This document shows positions 40,646 through 49,518 of a DNA stretch of 64,000 nucleotides, piece after piece. This DNA is from Elizabethkingia miricola. GTDB lineage: Bacteria; Bacteroidota; Bacteroidia; Flavobacteriales; Weeksellaceae. The notes under the pieces were generated by a model. The model made no database searches and was not told where the DNA came from. It worked only from the letters and a program-made list of their open reading frames with translations. How positions within the stretch are numbered: the first letter of the stretch is position 1; every line of letters starts with the position of its first letter. The DNA is taken from assembly GCF_001675285.1 (NCBI RefSeq), contig NZ_LSGQ01000003.1, positions 310,001-374,000 of the forward strand, given 5' to 3'. The translations under genes were made by a program, and so were the position numbers.

Positions 40646-41923
40646 TTATTTTAAAGACTTCTTCAGCTTAATGAAATAGATGGTGTTTCTGTCAATAGTG
40701 TTGGATGAAGGAAGTACCTTCTGTTCATATTTTCCACTGCCAGTTACACCGAAGTCATCATCATTGCTAATGGCTATTGTATTTTTGTCGATTACAAAGA
40801 TACCTTCAGCTTTGTCATGTGGATAAATCATATTCAGATCAGTCATCAGATCAAGAACAAGAGTTTTCTTTACCGGGACTATATTATTTTGCTGCAGACC
40901 ACTTAGATTAATAAGCTGCTCCAAAGGTTTTCCATTATATAGTTTTCCGTTTTCACCATTATTAGGATCAGATACATCCGTAGCACCATCCAGTTCAATC
41001 TTGTATACCTTTTTGAAAACAGAACCTTTATTTGCTGAAGTAGCATACTCTCCGTCACGTTCCAGTACAAGGAAGGTATTGTTATCTATAGCAGCAATTT
41101 CGCTAACGGCTTGTAAATCTTTATTTTCCATAAGGTAAACAAACTGTTGTGTTTTGCCCGATGCAATATCAAAAGTAATAATGCGAATAATTAAAGAACC
41201 TTTCATGTCTGCGGACGATGGATTGTACAGTGGAAACTGCATAATGCCTACCAGTGTTTTACCATCCGGGGTAATACACAGTCCTTCCATACCACGATTA
41301 GGACGTCTTTTAGCAAAAACTTTTGGGATTTTTCTCGATGTATTAAATGGATTAATCTTTTCAATAGTGTTTCCGTTTTTATCAAAATGGATAATATGCG
41401 GACCATATTCATCACTTACCCAGAATGTTCCGTCAGGAGCTATAGCAAGACCTTCCGAATCCAAACCGTCGATATCATTGCTCAGAATATTACCTTTAGT
41501 ATCATACGCAATTTCTCCAGTTCCTCCTGAACCTATAGGATTAGGTAGTCCTGTAAGGTTTCTACCGGCTGCATTTTTTAGCAAAATAGTACCAATCTGT
41601 ACTAATTTTCCGTCTTTTAACTGGAATTTTCCGATTTGCGGTGTAAAATCAGGGTTGGAAAATACTTTCGAATCTTTAACGGGGCCGTCAATATTAGGAC
41701 CTCTGTCAGTCAGCATATAGAAAACAGATTTGTCCTGTGGATCCTGTACGAGAGAAGATCCGTAGCCTCCATTATAAACCTTAACACCATTGATGTCGTT
41801 GATTATTTTTGGCTCGGAAGCCTCTGCCATATCAGGATAGCTAACAGATTTAAAAGGGTTGTCGTCGTTGTTACAAGCGTACAAAGCTGCTAATACGACC
41901 ATGGATAAAAGTTTTTTTCTCAT
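40646..41923 (-). CDS. phytase-like esterase domain lipoprotein
   Basis: A 425-residue predicted lipoprotein (MRKKLLSMVVLAALYACNND, Cys 17). The body belongs to the 'esterase-like activity of phytase' family: beta-propeller-like segments 'GGYGSSLVQDPQDKSVFYML', 'TDRGPNIDGP', 'DSEGLAIAPDGTFWVSDEYG', 'GMEGLCITPDGKTLVGIMQF' and 'DKAEGIFVIDKNTIAISNDD'. The family is named for phosphate-ester activity, but substrates vary. It may liberate phosphate outside the cell. No pho-regulated neighbour is seen. It is monocistronic. Confidence 0.85.
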   Translation of the reverse strand: MRKKLLSMVVLAALYACNNDDNPFKSVSYPDMAEASEPKIINDINGVKVYNGGYGSSLVQDPQDKSVFYMLTDRGPNIDGPVKDSKVFSNPDFTPQIGKFQLKDGKLVQIGTILLKNAAGRNLTGLPNPIGSGGTGEIAYDTKGNILSNDIDGLDSEGLAIAPDGTFWVSDEYGPHIIHFDKNGNTIEKINPFNTSRKIPKVFAKRRPNRGMEGLCITPDGKTLVGIMQFPLYNPSSADMKGSLIIRIITFDIASGKTQQFVYLMENKDLQAVSEIAAIDNNTFLVLERDGEYATSANKGSVFKKVYKIELDGATDVSDPNNGENGKLYNGKPLEQLINLSGLQQNNIVPVKKTLVLDLMTDLNMIYPHDKAEGIFVIDKNTIAISNDDDFGVTGSGKYEQKVLPSSNTIDRNTIYFIKLKKSLK

Positions 41924-42042
41924 TATAATAGTTGATTAAGTTGCGGCAAAAATATTTTTTTAGTGTTTACAGTATTTTAATAGAATATTATCTTTTAATG
42001 AACAAAAAGAAAATCAGGGCTTTGGATAAAAAATAGATTTCC

Positions 42043-42050
42043 TATTTTTG
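42043..42050 (+). promoter_or_regulatory. -7 element of the first ABC-F gene
   Basis: TATTTTTG lies 40 bp before the ATG at 42090; its position rules out the in-frame TTG at 42048 as a start. Confidence 0.5.
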
Positions 42051-42089
42051 CAGATTCTTAGAGAGAATCGTTTAATACAGAAAATTATT

Positions 42090-44024
42090 ATGCTTTCAGT
42101 ACAAAGTTTAGGACTGCATCATGCCGGAAATTATCTTTTCCAGAATGTGAATTTTACCATTAAGAAGAATGATAAAATTGGCCTGGTAGGTAAAAATGGT
42201 GCAGGGAAATCGACATTATTAAAAATGCTTTCCGGCGAAATTAACTTCTATGAAGGGGATGTTGTTCCGGATGGTAGTATTACTATCGGTTTCCTGAAAC
42301 AGGATCTGGACTTTGTAAAAGGAAGAACAGTATGGAATGAAACCATGCAGGCTTTTGAAAGCATCAATGCTATGAAGACTGAGCTGGAAGAAGTAAATGT
42401 CGGATTGGCAACGCGTACAGATTATGAAAGTGAAGAGTATGCAAAGCTTATTGATAGAATGACGGAACTAAACGATCTTCTTGTTCATCATGATGCATAC
42501 AATCTGGATGCTGAGATGGAGAAGGTATTATTAGGTCTTGGTTTTAGAGCAAGTGATTTCGAAAAGATTACAGATGAGTTTTCCGGAGGGTGGAGAATGC
42601 GTATTGAGTTGGCAAAACTTCTTCTTCAGAAGAATGATATTATGCTTCTCGATGAGCCTACCAACCACCTGGACATGGAATCTATTATCTGGTTAGAAAA
42701 CTTCCTGAAAGATTACCCGGGAGCTATTGTACTGGTTTCTCACGACAAGCAGTTCATGACATCAGTTTGTAACCGTACTTTTGATATCAATAACAAAAAA
42801 GTTGACGACTATAAAGCTAATTATACCAAGTATCTTGAATTAAGAAAAGACAGAAAAGAAAAATTAATTCAGGCGAAGAAAAATCAGGATGCAGAGATTA
42901 AGCATACTGAAGATCTGATTAATAAATTCCGTGCGAGTGCTTCTAAAGCAGCTTTTGCACAATCCCTTATTAAAAAGCTGGATAAGCTGGAAAGAATTGA
43001 AGTAGAAAATGATGACGTTTCCAAGTTCAATATCCGTTTCGTACAGTCTGTTGTTCCGGGGAAAGTAATTTTTGAAGCTAAAAAGCTGGGAAAAGCTTAT
43101 GGTGAAAAACAGGTTTTCAATAATGTTGACTTTTTCATAGAAAGAGGAGCGAAGATCGCTTTGTTAGGACAGAACGGACAGGGAAAAACAACATTGGCGA
43201 AAATTTTAGCTGGTGAGATCCGTGATTATTCCGGAGAATGGAACCTGGGGCATAATGTTAATATCGGTTATTTTGCTCAGAATCAGGAAGAAGTTTTATC
43301 TCCTAATAAAACCGTACTGGAAGAAGCCGAAGACGCTGCAACTGAAGAAACTCGTCCAAGAGTTAGAGACCTGTTAGGATCTTTCCTTTTCCAGGGAGAG
43401 GATGTACAGAAGAAAACAAAAGTTCTTTCCGGAGGGGAGAGAAACCGTTTGGCTCTTTGTAAACTATTATTGCGTCCATTCAATACATTGATAATGGATG
43501 AACCTACCAACCACTTGGATATTCAGTCCAAGGAGATTATTAAAATTGCATTACAGAAGTTTGAAGGAACTCTGATTCTGATCTCTCACGACCGTGAATT
43601 TTTACAGGGATTATCTGATAAGATTTTTGAATTCAGAGACGGAAATATGAAAGAGTATCTTGGAAATATTGACGAATATCTGGAGTACAGACAAAAAGAA
43701 AGTATTCGTGAAGTTTCAATTGAGAAATCCAAACTGGCAGAAGCGAAACAAGAAACTCCGGCTCCGAAGGTGAAAGAGGAACCGAAACTTGTTGAAACAA
43801 AAAAAGAATTTGTAAGCAAAGAGAAAAAGAATATTCAGAATAAGATTTCTAAAACTGAGCAGAAAATCAATGAACTGGAAAGTCAGATAGAAGCTATGGA
43901 ACAGGGGTTCTCTAAAGAAAATCCTACAGAGGAACAACTGGAAAAATACCAAAAACTGAAAGAAGATCTTGATCTTGCATTACAGGAGTGGGAATTTTTA
44001 GCAGCTCAGCTGGAAGCTGAATAA
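42090..44024 (+). CDS. ABC-F family ATP-binding cassette protein
   Basis: A 644-residue cytoplasmic protein with two ABC ATPase domains in tandem and no membrane domain. Walker A motifs 'VGKNGAGKSTLLKML' and 'LGQNGQGKTTLAKIL', signatures 'FSGGWRMRIELAKLL' and 'LSGGERNRLALCKLL', and Walker B 'IMLLDEPTNHLDM' and 'TLIMDEPTNHLDI' are all intact. The interdomain linker ('TKYLELRKDRKEKLIQAKKN') is the ABC-F P-site tRNA-interaction motif region. The C-terminal ~100 residues form a coiled coil. ABC-F proteins act on the ribosome as translation factors or antibiotic-resistance factors. The start at 42090 follows from the promoter position. Confidence 0.93.
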   Translation: MLSVQSLGLHHAGNYLFQNVNFTIKKNDKIGLVGKNGAGKSTLLKMLSGEINFYEGDVVPDGSITIGFLKQDLDFVKGRTVWNETMQAFESINAMKTELEEVNVGLATRTDYESEEYAKLIDRMTELNDLLVHHDAYNLDAEMEKVLLGLGFRASDFEKITDEFSGGWRMRIELAKLLLQKNDIMLLDEPTNHLDMESIIWLENFLKDYPGAIVLVSHDKQFMTSVCNRTFDINNKKVDDYKANYTKYLELRKDRKEKLIQAKKNQDAEIKHTEDLINKFRASASKAAFAQSLIKKLDKLERIEVENDDVSKFNIRFVQSVVPGKVIFEAKKLGKAYGEKQVFNNVDFFIERGAKIALLGQNGQGKTTLAKILAGEIRDYSGEWNLGHNVNIGYFAQNQEEVLSPNKTVLEEAEDAATEETRPRVRDLLGSFLFQGEDVQKKTKVLSGGERNRLALCKLLLRPFNTLIMDEPTNHLDIQSKEIIKIALQKFEGTLILISHDREFLQGLSDKIFEFRDGNMKEYLGNIDEYLEYRQKESIREVSIEKSKLAEAKQETPAPKVKEEPKLVETKKEFVSKEKKNIQNKISKTEQKINELESQIEAMEQGFSKENPTEEQLEKYQKLKEDLDLALQEWEFLAAQLEAE

Positions 44025-44052
44025 ATGTGTATATCACTACAATCCATGATAA

Positions 44053-44077
44053 AAAGCAGATGCATCGCATCTGCTTT
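44053..44077 (+). terminator. intrinsic terminator after the ABC-F gene
   Basis: AAAGCAGATGC-ATC-GCATCTGCTTT is an 11-bp stem followed by a T-rich tract. Confidence 0.85.
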
Positions 44078-44094
44078 CTTTGTTTTTAATGTTG

Positions 44095-44102
44095 TATCTT
44101 TG
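44095..44102 (+). promoter_or_regulatory. -7 element of the HMG-CoA reductase operon
   Basis: TATCTTTG, an exact match, lies 26 bp before the ATG. Confidence 0.5.
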
Positions 44103-44127
44103 GGAGGATATTTTATAAGATAAAATA

Positions 44128-45456
44128 ATGAAACATCAGCCTATAGAAGGCTTTTCAAAGCTTAGCAAACAAAAGAAAATCGATTGGTTAGTTAGTACAT
44201 ATCTGGAAGGCAACCAACAATACACAGATATCTTACAGCAATACTGGAATGACAATGCAGACCTTCAGAAACTTCATGAAGAGTTCTCAGAAAATACCAT
44301 TTCCAACTTTTACATGCCTTATGGTATAGCACCTAATTTTCTAATTGATGGAGAACTAAAAGCAATTCCAATGGCTGTAGAGGAAAGCTCTGTAGTAGCT
44401 GCAGCCTCCAAGTCCGCAAAATTCTGGTTGGATAAAGGTGGTTTCAAGACTACTGTAATCAACGAAAAGAAACTGGGACATACTCACTTTACATTTAACG
44501 GGGAAAGTGTAAAACTTCAGTCATTTTTTAACCATGTCTTAAAGCAAAGATTATTTGACGATACCGAGGATATTACAAAGAATATGCGTTCACGTGGTGG
44601 CGGGATTCTGGATATTGAGTTGGTAGACAAAACTGCACAAATGCAGGATTATTATCAGATAAAAGCTTCTTTCAACACCAAAGACAGTATGGGAGCTAAT
44701 TTTATCAATTCTTGTCTGGAGCAGTTTGGTAAAACCCTGAAAAAAGAAGTTGAATTATCTGATAAATTTACACAGGAAGAGAAAGATTCCCTTCGTGTTA
44801 TTATGAATATCCTGTCCAATTTTACACCAGACTGTGTTGTCAGAGCTGAAGTTTCCTGTAAAATTGAAGATCTTATCGATGATAGTGGTATTGCTCCGGA
44901 AGAATTTGCCTGGAAATTTAAGCAGGCTGTAAATATTGCAGAGATCGAACCTTATCGTGCTACAACCCATAATAAAGGAATTATGAATGGGGTAGATGCG
45001 GTTGTTATTGCTACCGGAAACGACTTCCGTGCGACAGAAGCTTGTGCACATACCTATGCTTCCAAAGATGGGAGATATACAAGTTTAACACATTGCTCAA
45101 CGGATAATGGTGTTTTCAGATTCTGGTTAGATCTTCCTATCTCTGTTGGAGTTGTTGGTGGGTTAACAAATCTGCACCCATTAGTGAAATTCTCATTAGC
45201 TCTTTTAGGAAAACCTTCTGCAACAGAACTTATGAGTATTATTGCGGTTTCTGGTTTAGCCCAAAACTTTGCAGCACTTCGTTCATTAGTAACTACGGGT
45301 ATACAAAAAGGGCATATGAAAATGCACTTGTTCAATATCCTGAACCAGTTCGGTGCAACAGAAGCAGAAAAACAACATTTTGTACATTACTTCAAAGATA
45401 AAACAGTGAGCCATCATGAGGTGATTGCTGAACTGGAGAAATTGAGAAATAAATAA
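44128..45456 (+). CDS. mvaA: hydroxymethylglutaryl-CoA reductase, class II
   Basis: A 442-residue cytoplasmic enzyme that interconverts HMG-CoA and mevalonate. Class II features: the catalytic Glu in 'AVEESSVVAAASKSAKFW', 'TKDSMGANFINSCLEQFG', the Lys/Asp segment 'NKGIMNGVDAVVIATGND', and the late His in 'GHMKMHLFN'. It lacks the N-terminal membrane anchor of eukaryotic class I. Flavobacteria make isoprenoids through the mevalonate pathway, which supplies this gene's role. Two membrane/secreted genes follow on the same strand with 10-12-bp gaps, so it probably heads a small operon. No other mevalonate gene is linked. Confidence 0.92.
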   Translation: MKHQPIEGFSKLSKQKKIDWLVSTYLEGNQQYTDILQQYWNDNADLQKLHEEFSENTISNFYMPYGIAPNFLIDGELKAIPMAVEESSVVAAASKSAKFWLDKGGFKTTVINEKKLGHTHFTFNGESVKLQSFFNHVLKQRLFDDTEDITKNMRSRGGGILDIELVDKTAQMQDYYQIKASFNTKDSMGANFINSCLEQFGKTLKKEVELSDKFTQEEKDSLRVIMNILSNFTPDCVVRAEVSCKIEDLIDDSGIAPEEFAWKFKQAVNIAEIEPYRATTHNKGIMNGVDAVVIATGNDFRATEACAHTYASKDGRYTSLTHCSTDNGVFRFWLDLPISVGVVGGLTNLHPLVKFSLALLGKPSATELMSIIAVSGLAQNFAALRSLVTTGIQKGHMKMHLFNILNQFGATEAEKQHFVHYFKDKTVSHHEVIAELEKLRNK

Positions 45457-45467
45457 ATTCAATAAGA

Positions 45468-45857
45468 ATGAAAACAATAACTTTATTTTTCGGTGCTTTT
45501 TACGGAATGCTTTCAGTAATACTGGGAGCTTTTGGGGCACATGCATTTAAGAAGGTTCTTTCAGTAGAAAGACTTGAAAGTTTCGAGGTAGGAGTAAAGT
45601 ACCAAATGTATGCGGCGTTATATCTCTTGATTATTGGGTTTTTCCTGAAATTTGATACCGGGATTGAAAAAAGTGCTGGTTGGTTTATGATTGCCGGAAC
45701 ATTCTTGTTCTCGGTAAGTATATATTTCCTTTCTTTTCAGGAAGTCTGGAATACCAATCTGAAGTTTTTAGGACCAATTACACCTCTTGGCGGTTTATTT
45801 ATGATCTTAAGCTGGTTGATGCTGATGATTATTATCTTTAAATCAAAATTTAACTAA
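45468..45857 (+). CDS. DUF423 family membrane protein
   Basis: A 129-residue protein with four predicted transmembrane helices. It shows the family's 'GAFGAHAFKKVLSVERLESF' and 'VGVKYQMYAALYLLIIGFF' motifs, conserved from bacteria (YgdD) to mammals (TMEM256). The C-terminal 'LGPITPLGGLFMILSWLMLM' is also typical. Function is unknown. It starts 12 bp after mvaA and 10 bp before the next gene, consistent with one transcript. Confidence 0.9.
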   Translation: MKTITLFFGAFYGMLSVILGAFGAHAFKKVLSVERLESFEVGVKYQMYAALYLLIIGFFLKFDTGIEKSAGWFMIAGTFLFSVSIYFLSFQEVWNTNLKFLGPITPLGGLFMILSWLMLMIIIFKSKFN

Positions 45858-45866
45858 ACATAAAAA

Positions 45867-46424
45867 ATGAAAAAACTACTTTTTACAGCGGCTTTAGTAT
45901 TATCAGTTGGGGCTTTTGCTCAGAAAAATATTACTAAAACTGTTGGAGTACCTTTTGAAATTAGCTATCCTGATAACTTTAAGCAGGTAGAAGGAGAGCA
46001 GGAAAATGTTGTTTTCCAAATCTTTGATCAGCCAAATGATTTCACATTATATATCATTCAGGATCCGATAGAAGACTGGAGAGAGACTCCTTTATTTGGA
46101 TCGGCTGAAGATGTAATCAAGCATTATAACTCTACAGCAATTGAATCTTTAGAAAGAAATTCTGCTTTAAAGATTGGTGATATTAAAACCGAAGCTAAAA
46201 ACGGAATGCAGTATGCTTACCAGAATTTTGAAGGGGATTATAAGTATACCGATTACGATGATAATGGTAAGGAACAGACTAAGTTTTCCAAGTATGCTTA
46301 TGTTACTGTAGGTATTAAAACAGCTAAGTCTACCTATTCTGTATATTCCTTCTGCCCGGTAAAAGATAAGGCGAAATTTGAAAAAATATTCAAAACTGTA
46401 GTAGCCTCAATTAAAGAAAAATAA
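45867..46424 (+). CDS. secreted protein of unknown function
   Basis: A 185-residue protein with signal peptide MKKLLFTAALVLSVGAFAQ. The mature part begins 'KNITKTVGVPFEISYPDNFK', then alternates beta strands and helices ('NDFTLYIIQDPIEDWRETPL', 'GMQYAYQNFEGDYKYTDYDD'). It has a PsbP/DUF1795-like look (a small alpha/beta lipid- or protein-binding fold), but I cannot assign it. It lies at the end of the mvaA-DUF423 transcript and before the sucC promoter. Confidence 0.7.
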   Translation: MKKLLFTAALVLSVGAFAQKNITKTVGVPFEISYPDNFKQVEGEQENVVFQIFDQPNDFTLYIIQDPIEDWRETPLFGSAEDVIKHYNSTAIESLERNSALKIGDIKTEAKNGMQYAYQNFEGDYKYTDYDDNGKEQTKFSKYAYVTVGIKTAKSTYSVYSFCPVKDKAKFEKIFKTVVASIKEK

Positions 46425-46459
46425 ACATTTCACCCTTCTTTAGTTTCGGGTCTATTTTG

Positions 46460-46467
46460 TACATTTG
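46460..46467 (+). promoter_or_regulatory. -7 element of sucC
   Basis: TACATTTG, an exact match, 36 bp before the sucC ATG. Confidence 0.5.
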
Positions 46468-46502
46468 TAAATCTAAAAAAATAAAAATATAATCAAAACA
46501 AT

Positions 46503-47696
46503 ATGAATCTTCACGAATATCAATCAAAAGAGATTTTAGCGAAGTACGGTGTAGCTATACAACGTGGTTTTGTAGCTAATAATGTGGATGAAGCAGTTGC
46601 TGCTGCTGAAAAACTTACTGCTGAAACCGGAGCACAAGGCTGGGTTGTAAAAGCACAAATTCACGCCGGTGGTCGTGGTAAAGGTGGTGGTGTTAAGTTT
46701 TCTCCAAATATGGATAAACTTAAGGAAAATGCAGGTAATATTATCGGTATGCAACTTATTACGCCACAGACATCTGCTGAGGGTAAAAAAGTTAATTCTG
46801 TATTGGTAGCTGAAGATGTTTATTATCCGGGAGAAACAGAAACTAAAGAATTTTATGTTTCTATTCTTTTAGACAGAGCATTAGGTAAAAACACTGTAGT
46901 ATATTCTACAGAAGGTGGTATGGATATCGAGCACGTAGCTGAAGTTACGCCTCACCTTATCCACAAAGAAGTTATTGATGCTGCTTACGGGCTACAAGGT
47001 TTCCAGGCTAGAAAAATTGCTTTCAACCTAGGATTAGAAGGAAACGCTTTCAAGGAATTCGTTAAATTTATCGGTAGTCTTTACAATGCTTATGTAGGTA
47101 TTGATGCTTCTCTTTTCGAGATTAACCCTGTATTAAAAACTTCTGATAACAAAATTATCGCAGTAGATGCTAAAGTAACTTTAGATGACAATGCATTATA
47201 CCGTCACAAAGACTTAGCAGAACTAAGAGATACAAGAGAAGAAGATCCTATGGATGTTGAGGCTGGTGAAGCTGGTCTTAACTTCGTGAAGTTAGATGGT
47301 AACGTTGCTTGTATGGTAAACGGAGCTGGTCTTGCAATGGCGACTATGGATATCATTAAGCTTTCAGGAGGTAATCCTGCTAACTTCCTTGACGTTGGTG
47401 GTACTGCTGATGCTCAGAGAGTACAAACAGCTTTCGGAATTATTCTTAGAGATCCAAACGTAAAAGCTATCTTAATCAATATCTTCGGTGGTATCGTAAG
47501 ATGTGACAGAGTAGCACAAGGTGTTGTAGACGCTTACAAAGCTATGGGTAGCTTACCTGTTCCATTAATCGTAAGATTACAAGGAACTAATGCTGTAGAA
47601 GCTAAGCAATTAATTGATGATTCAGGTCTTCCTGTACATTCTGCTATTACATTAGAAGAAGCTGCAAATAAAGTAAAAGAAGTTTTAGCTTCTTAA
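46503..47696 (+). CDS. sucC: succinate--CoA ligase beta subunit
   Basis: A 397-residue TCA-cycle enzyme subunit that, with SucD, converts succinyl-CoA, ADP/GDP and phosphate to succinate and ATP/GTP. An ATP-grasp domain starts at the N-terminus ('MNLHEYQSKEILAKYGVAIQ', 'WVVKAQIHAGGRGKGGGVKF'). The CoA-ligase domain contains 'GNVACMVNGAGLAMATMDII', 'PANFLDVGGTADAQRV' and 'ILINIFGGIVRCDRVAQGVV'. Length is normal. sucD is not adjacent; the gene is followed by a terminator, so the alpha subunit is encoded elsewhere, as is common in flavobacteria. Confidence 0.97.
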   Translation: MNLHEYQSKEILAKYGVAIQRGFVANNVDEAVAAAEKLTAETGAQGWVVKAQIHAGGRGKGGGVKFSPNMDKLKENAGNIIGMQLITPQTSAEGKKVNSVLVAEDVYYPGETETKEFYVSILLDRALGKNTVVYSTEGGMDIEHVAEVTPHLIHKEVIDAAYGLQGFQARKIAFNLGLEGNAFKEFVKFIGSLYNAYVGIDASLFEINPVLKTSDNKIIAVDAKVTLDDNALYRHKDLAELRDTREEDPMDVEAGEAGLNFVKLDGNVACMVNGAGLAMATMDIIKLSGGNPANFLDVGGTADAQRVQTAFGIILRDPNVKAILINIFGGIVRCDRVAQGVVDAYKAMGSLPVPLIVRLQGTNAVEAKQLIDDSGLPVHSAITLEEAANKVKEVLAS

Positions 47697-47715
47697 TTAC
47701 ATTTGCAATTGCATA

Positions 47716-47747
47716 AAAAAAGCCACTTCATTCGAAGTGGCTTTTTT
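47716..47747. terminator. bidirectional terminator between sucC and the MscS gene
   Basis: AAAAAAGCCACTTC-ATTC-GAAGTGGCTTTTTT is a 14-bp symmetric stem with a 4-nt loop. Confidence 0.93.
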
Positions 47748-47749
47748 AT

Positions 47750-48604
47750 TTATGATTCTTTTTCTATACTGATACTCATCGGAGTGCTTAGCAGAATATT
47801 TTCCTGATCCAGTTTTTCTTTTATTTTTACAAGAGCATCACTCTTGGTATCGGCAACATTAGATCCGATGGCAATCCAGAATTTTACCTGAATATTAAAT
47901 GTTCCTTGTTTGAGGGAAGTGAATATAACATCTGCGCTCTCCAGCCGGTCTGCTTTATCCATATTTTTAATAACTTCCAAAATACAGTCTTTTGCCTTCT
48001 GTATATCCTGACTGGCCGGAATATCGAAGTCAAATATAATTTTCCGCTGTGGAGAAGCTGTAATATTATAAAATGGAGCGTTGAAAATTGTCTGATTGGG
48101 AATATAAACTTTTTTTCCTTCATCATTGATCAGTTTTGTGGTAAGGAAACCTATCTCGGTTACAGTACCGGAATGGGCACCTAATGTAATGTAATCGCCA
48201 ACCTTAAAAGATTTATCTATGCCAACTAGCATTCCGGAGAAAATACTGGATACAAGATCTTTTAATGCTACCCCGGCAATAACCCCGGCAACTCCTAAGC
48301 TTCCGATGAATTTCCACAAGAAACCACTGAAGTTCATTATTTCCAGAGAAATAAAAGTTCCCATCAGAATAATCAGAAAACGAAAAACACCTACCAAGGC
48401 AACAGCGGTTCCCTGTTTACTGCTGTCCGGGAAAAAGTTATTAACAAGTTTTACGGTTACTTTACTCAGATATCTGCTGCCTTTTAAGAATAATATAAAA
48501 ACCAGTATCCCAATAATCAGTCTTGGAGATAATTCAGCAAATTTTACATACCAGCTCTTCAATACAGCCAATACAATATCAATGTATTTTAATCCTTCGT
48601 TCAT
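47750..48604 (-). CDS. MscS-family mechanosensitive ion channel
   Basis: I place the start at the ATG 48604 (MNEGLKYIDIVLAVLKSW, 284 residues), because a promoter element lies immediately upstream at 48620-48627. The in-frame start at 48655 would sit before this promoter inside a terminator hairpin. Three N-terminal membrane helices include the pore-lining TM3 'SLGVAGVIAGVALKDLVSSI'. The cytoplasmic beta domain ('FKVGDYITLGAHSGTVTEIG', 'YIPNQTIFNAPFYN') follows. It opens under membrane tension to release solutes in hypo-osmotic shock. Length matches small-type MscS (E. coli 286). Confidence 0.93.
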   Translation of the reverse strand: MNEGLKYIDIVLAVLKSWYVKFAELSPRLIIGILVFILFLKGSRYLSKVTVKLVNNFFPDSSKQGTAVALVGVFRFLIILMGTFISLEIMNFSGFLWKFIGSLGVAGVIAGVALKDLVSSIFSGMLVGIDKSFKVGDYITLGAHSGTVTEIGFLTTKLINDEGKKVYIPNQTIFNAPFYNITASPQRKIIFDFDIPASQDIQKAKDCILEVIKNMDKADRLESADVIFTSLKQGTFNIQVKFWIAIGSNVADTKSDALVKIKEKLDQENILLSTPMSISIEKES

Positions 48605-48619
48605 ATTCGTAAATTTATG

Positions 48620-48627
48620 CAAAAATA
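48620..48627 (-). promoter_or_regulatory. MscS gene -7 element
   Basis: TATTTTTG on the minus strand directly abuts the upstream terminator hairpin and sets the MscS start at 48604. Confidence 0.55.
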
Positions 48628-48658
48628 AAAATGCCAGCCGGATTAGGGCTGGCATTTT
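48628..48658 (-). terminator. terminator of the outer-membrane barrel gene
   Basis: AAAATGCCAGCC (48628-48639) pairs with GGCTGGCATTTT (48647-48658). It separates the barrel gene from MscS on the minus strand, and the T tract merges with the MscS promoter. Confidence 0.85.
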
Positions 48659-48675
48659 GTATTAAAATATAAATT

Positions 48676-49278
48676 TTATTGTGCTCCTCTTGTAATCTGT
48701 TTTACTTTAGATGTCGGAAGGTAAATCTGGAAACCTACATTGAAGCCAATGTTAGATGTAGCTCCTCTGTTTCCGAAACCAAAATCACCATTGTATTTTA
48801 CCAAGGCTTCTAGTGCAATATTTGGAGAAATAAAGTAAGCATATCCAGGACCAACGCCTACATTAAGACCTGTTGTAGATTTACCCGCTTCTTGAGTAGC
48901 AGTTGCTCTAGTTCCACTTGTTCCCCCAATTCCTGCATTGCCTTCTACGAAAAATCTGCCATGCTTCAGTAAGCTGTCTACCTGGTCGTTATTGAAGTAA
49001 TATCTAGCCATAGGACCAACATTGTATGTGTAGATAGTTTTAGCATCTTTTGCTCCTGCAAATCCAAAAGTAACCTGACCTCCAAGTGCAAAGTTATCAT
49101 CGATAAAATATGCAGCTTTTGGTTGTAGTGTGAAGTTGTAACCACCACCAGTGTTTAATCCGAAGCTGGAGGTAATAATGTTACCACCTACCATCCAGTT
49201 TCCTTTCTGTAGCTGAGCTTTTGTTACTGAAAATAGACCGGTTGCTAAAATTGCTGTGCTTAAAATTAACTTTTTCAT
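48676..49278 (-). CDS. outer-membrane beta-barrel protein
   Basis: A 200-residue protein with signal peptide MKKLILSTAILATGLFSVTKAQ. The remainder is alternating aromatic/polar beta strands with Gly-rich turns ('GNWMVGGNIITSSFGLNTGG', 'QPKAAYFIDDNFALGGQVTF', 'GPMARYYFNNDQVD', 'NTGLNVGVGPGYAYFISPNI'), which matches the small 8-stranded OMP_b-brl/OmpX-like family common in Bacteroidota. It lacks a C-terminal OmpA domain. Function (adhesion, envelope stability) is unknown. It forms its own transcription unit. Confidence 0.88.
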   Translation of the reverse strand: MKKLILSTAILATGLFSVTKAQLQKGNWMVGGNIITSSFGLNTGGGYNFTLQPKAAYFIDDNFALGGQVTFGFAGAKDAKTIYTYNVGPMARYYFNNDQVDSLLKHGRFFVEGNAGIGGTSGTRATATQEAGKSTTGLNVGVGPGYAYFISPNIALEALVKYNGDFGFGNRGATSNIGFNVGFQIYLPTSKVKQITRGAQ

Positions 49279-49460
49279 TTTGTATTATTTTTTGTTAAAG
49301 AAATAAATTTTTAAATTTTTTTGATTTGGACATATACCGACTTCACAGGTTAAATATCTGCAGCAAGTATATTTATAACTTTTTAACGAAAATTATAAAT
49401 ACAATTATTGTTCCATTACGTTATATTTTCAATAAAATGGGTTTGGCATTATAAACAGAA

Positions 49461-49487
49461 AAGCAGCAAATTCTAAATTTGCTGCTT
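49461..49487. terminator. intrinsic terminator (siderophore receptor gene end)
   Basis: AAGCAGCAAATT-CTA-AATTTGCTGCTT is a 12-bp stem 32 bp after the receptor's stop codon on the minus strand. Confidence 0.75.
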
Positions 49488-49518
49488 ATTATAACTGAAT
49501 AGAATCAGGATATTTTTC

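Noticed and set aside
41154-41720. A 188-codon open frame antisense to the phytase-like gene
   Set aside because: Pro/Ser/Ile-rich translation without family features, in full overlap with a clear lipoprotein gene.
48605-48655. N-terminal extension of the MscS protein
   Set aside because: The extension lies inside a terminator hairpin and upstream of the -7 element; the start at 48604 is better.
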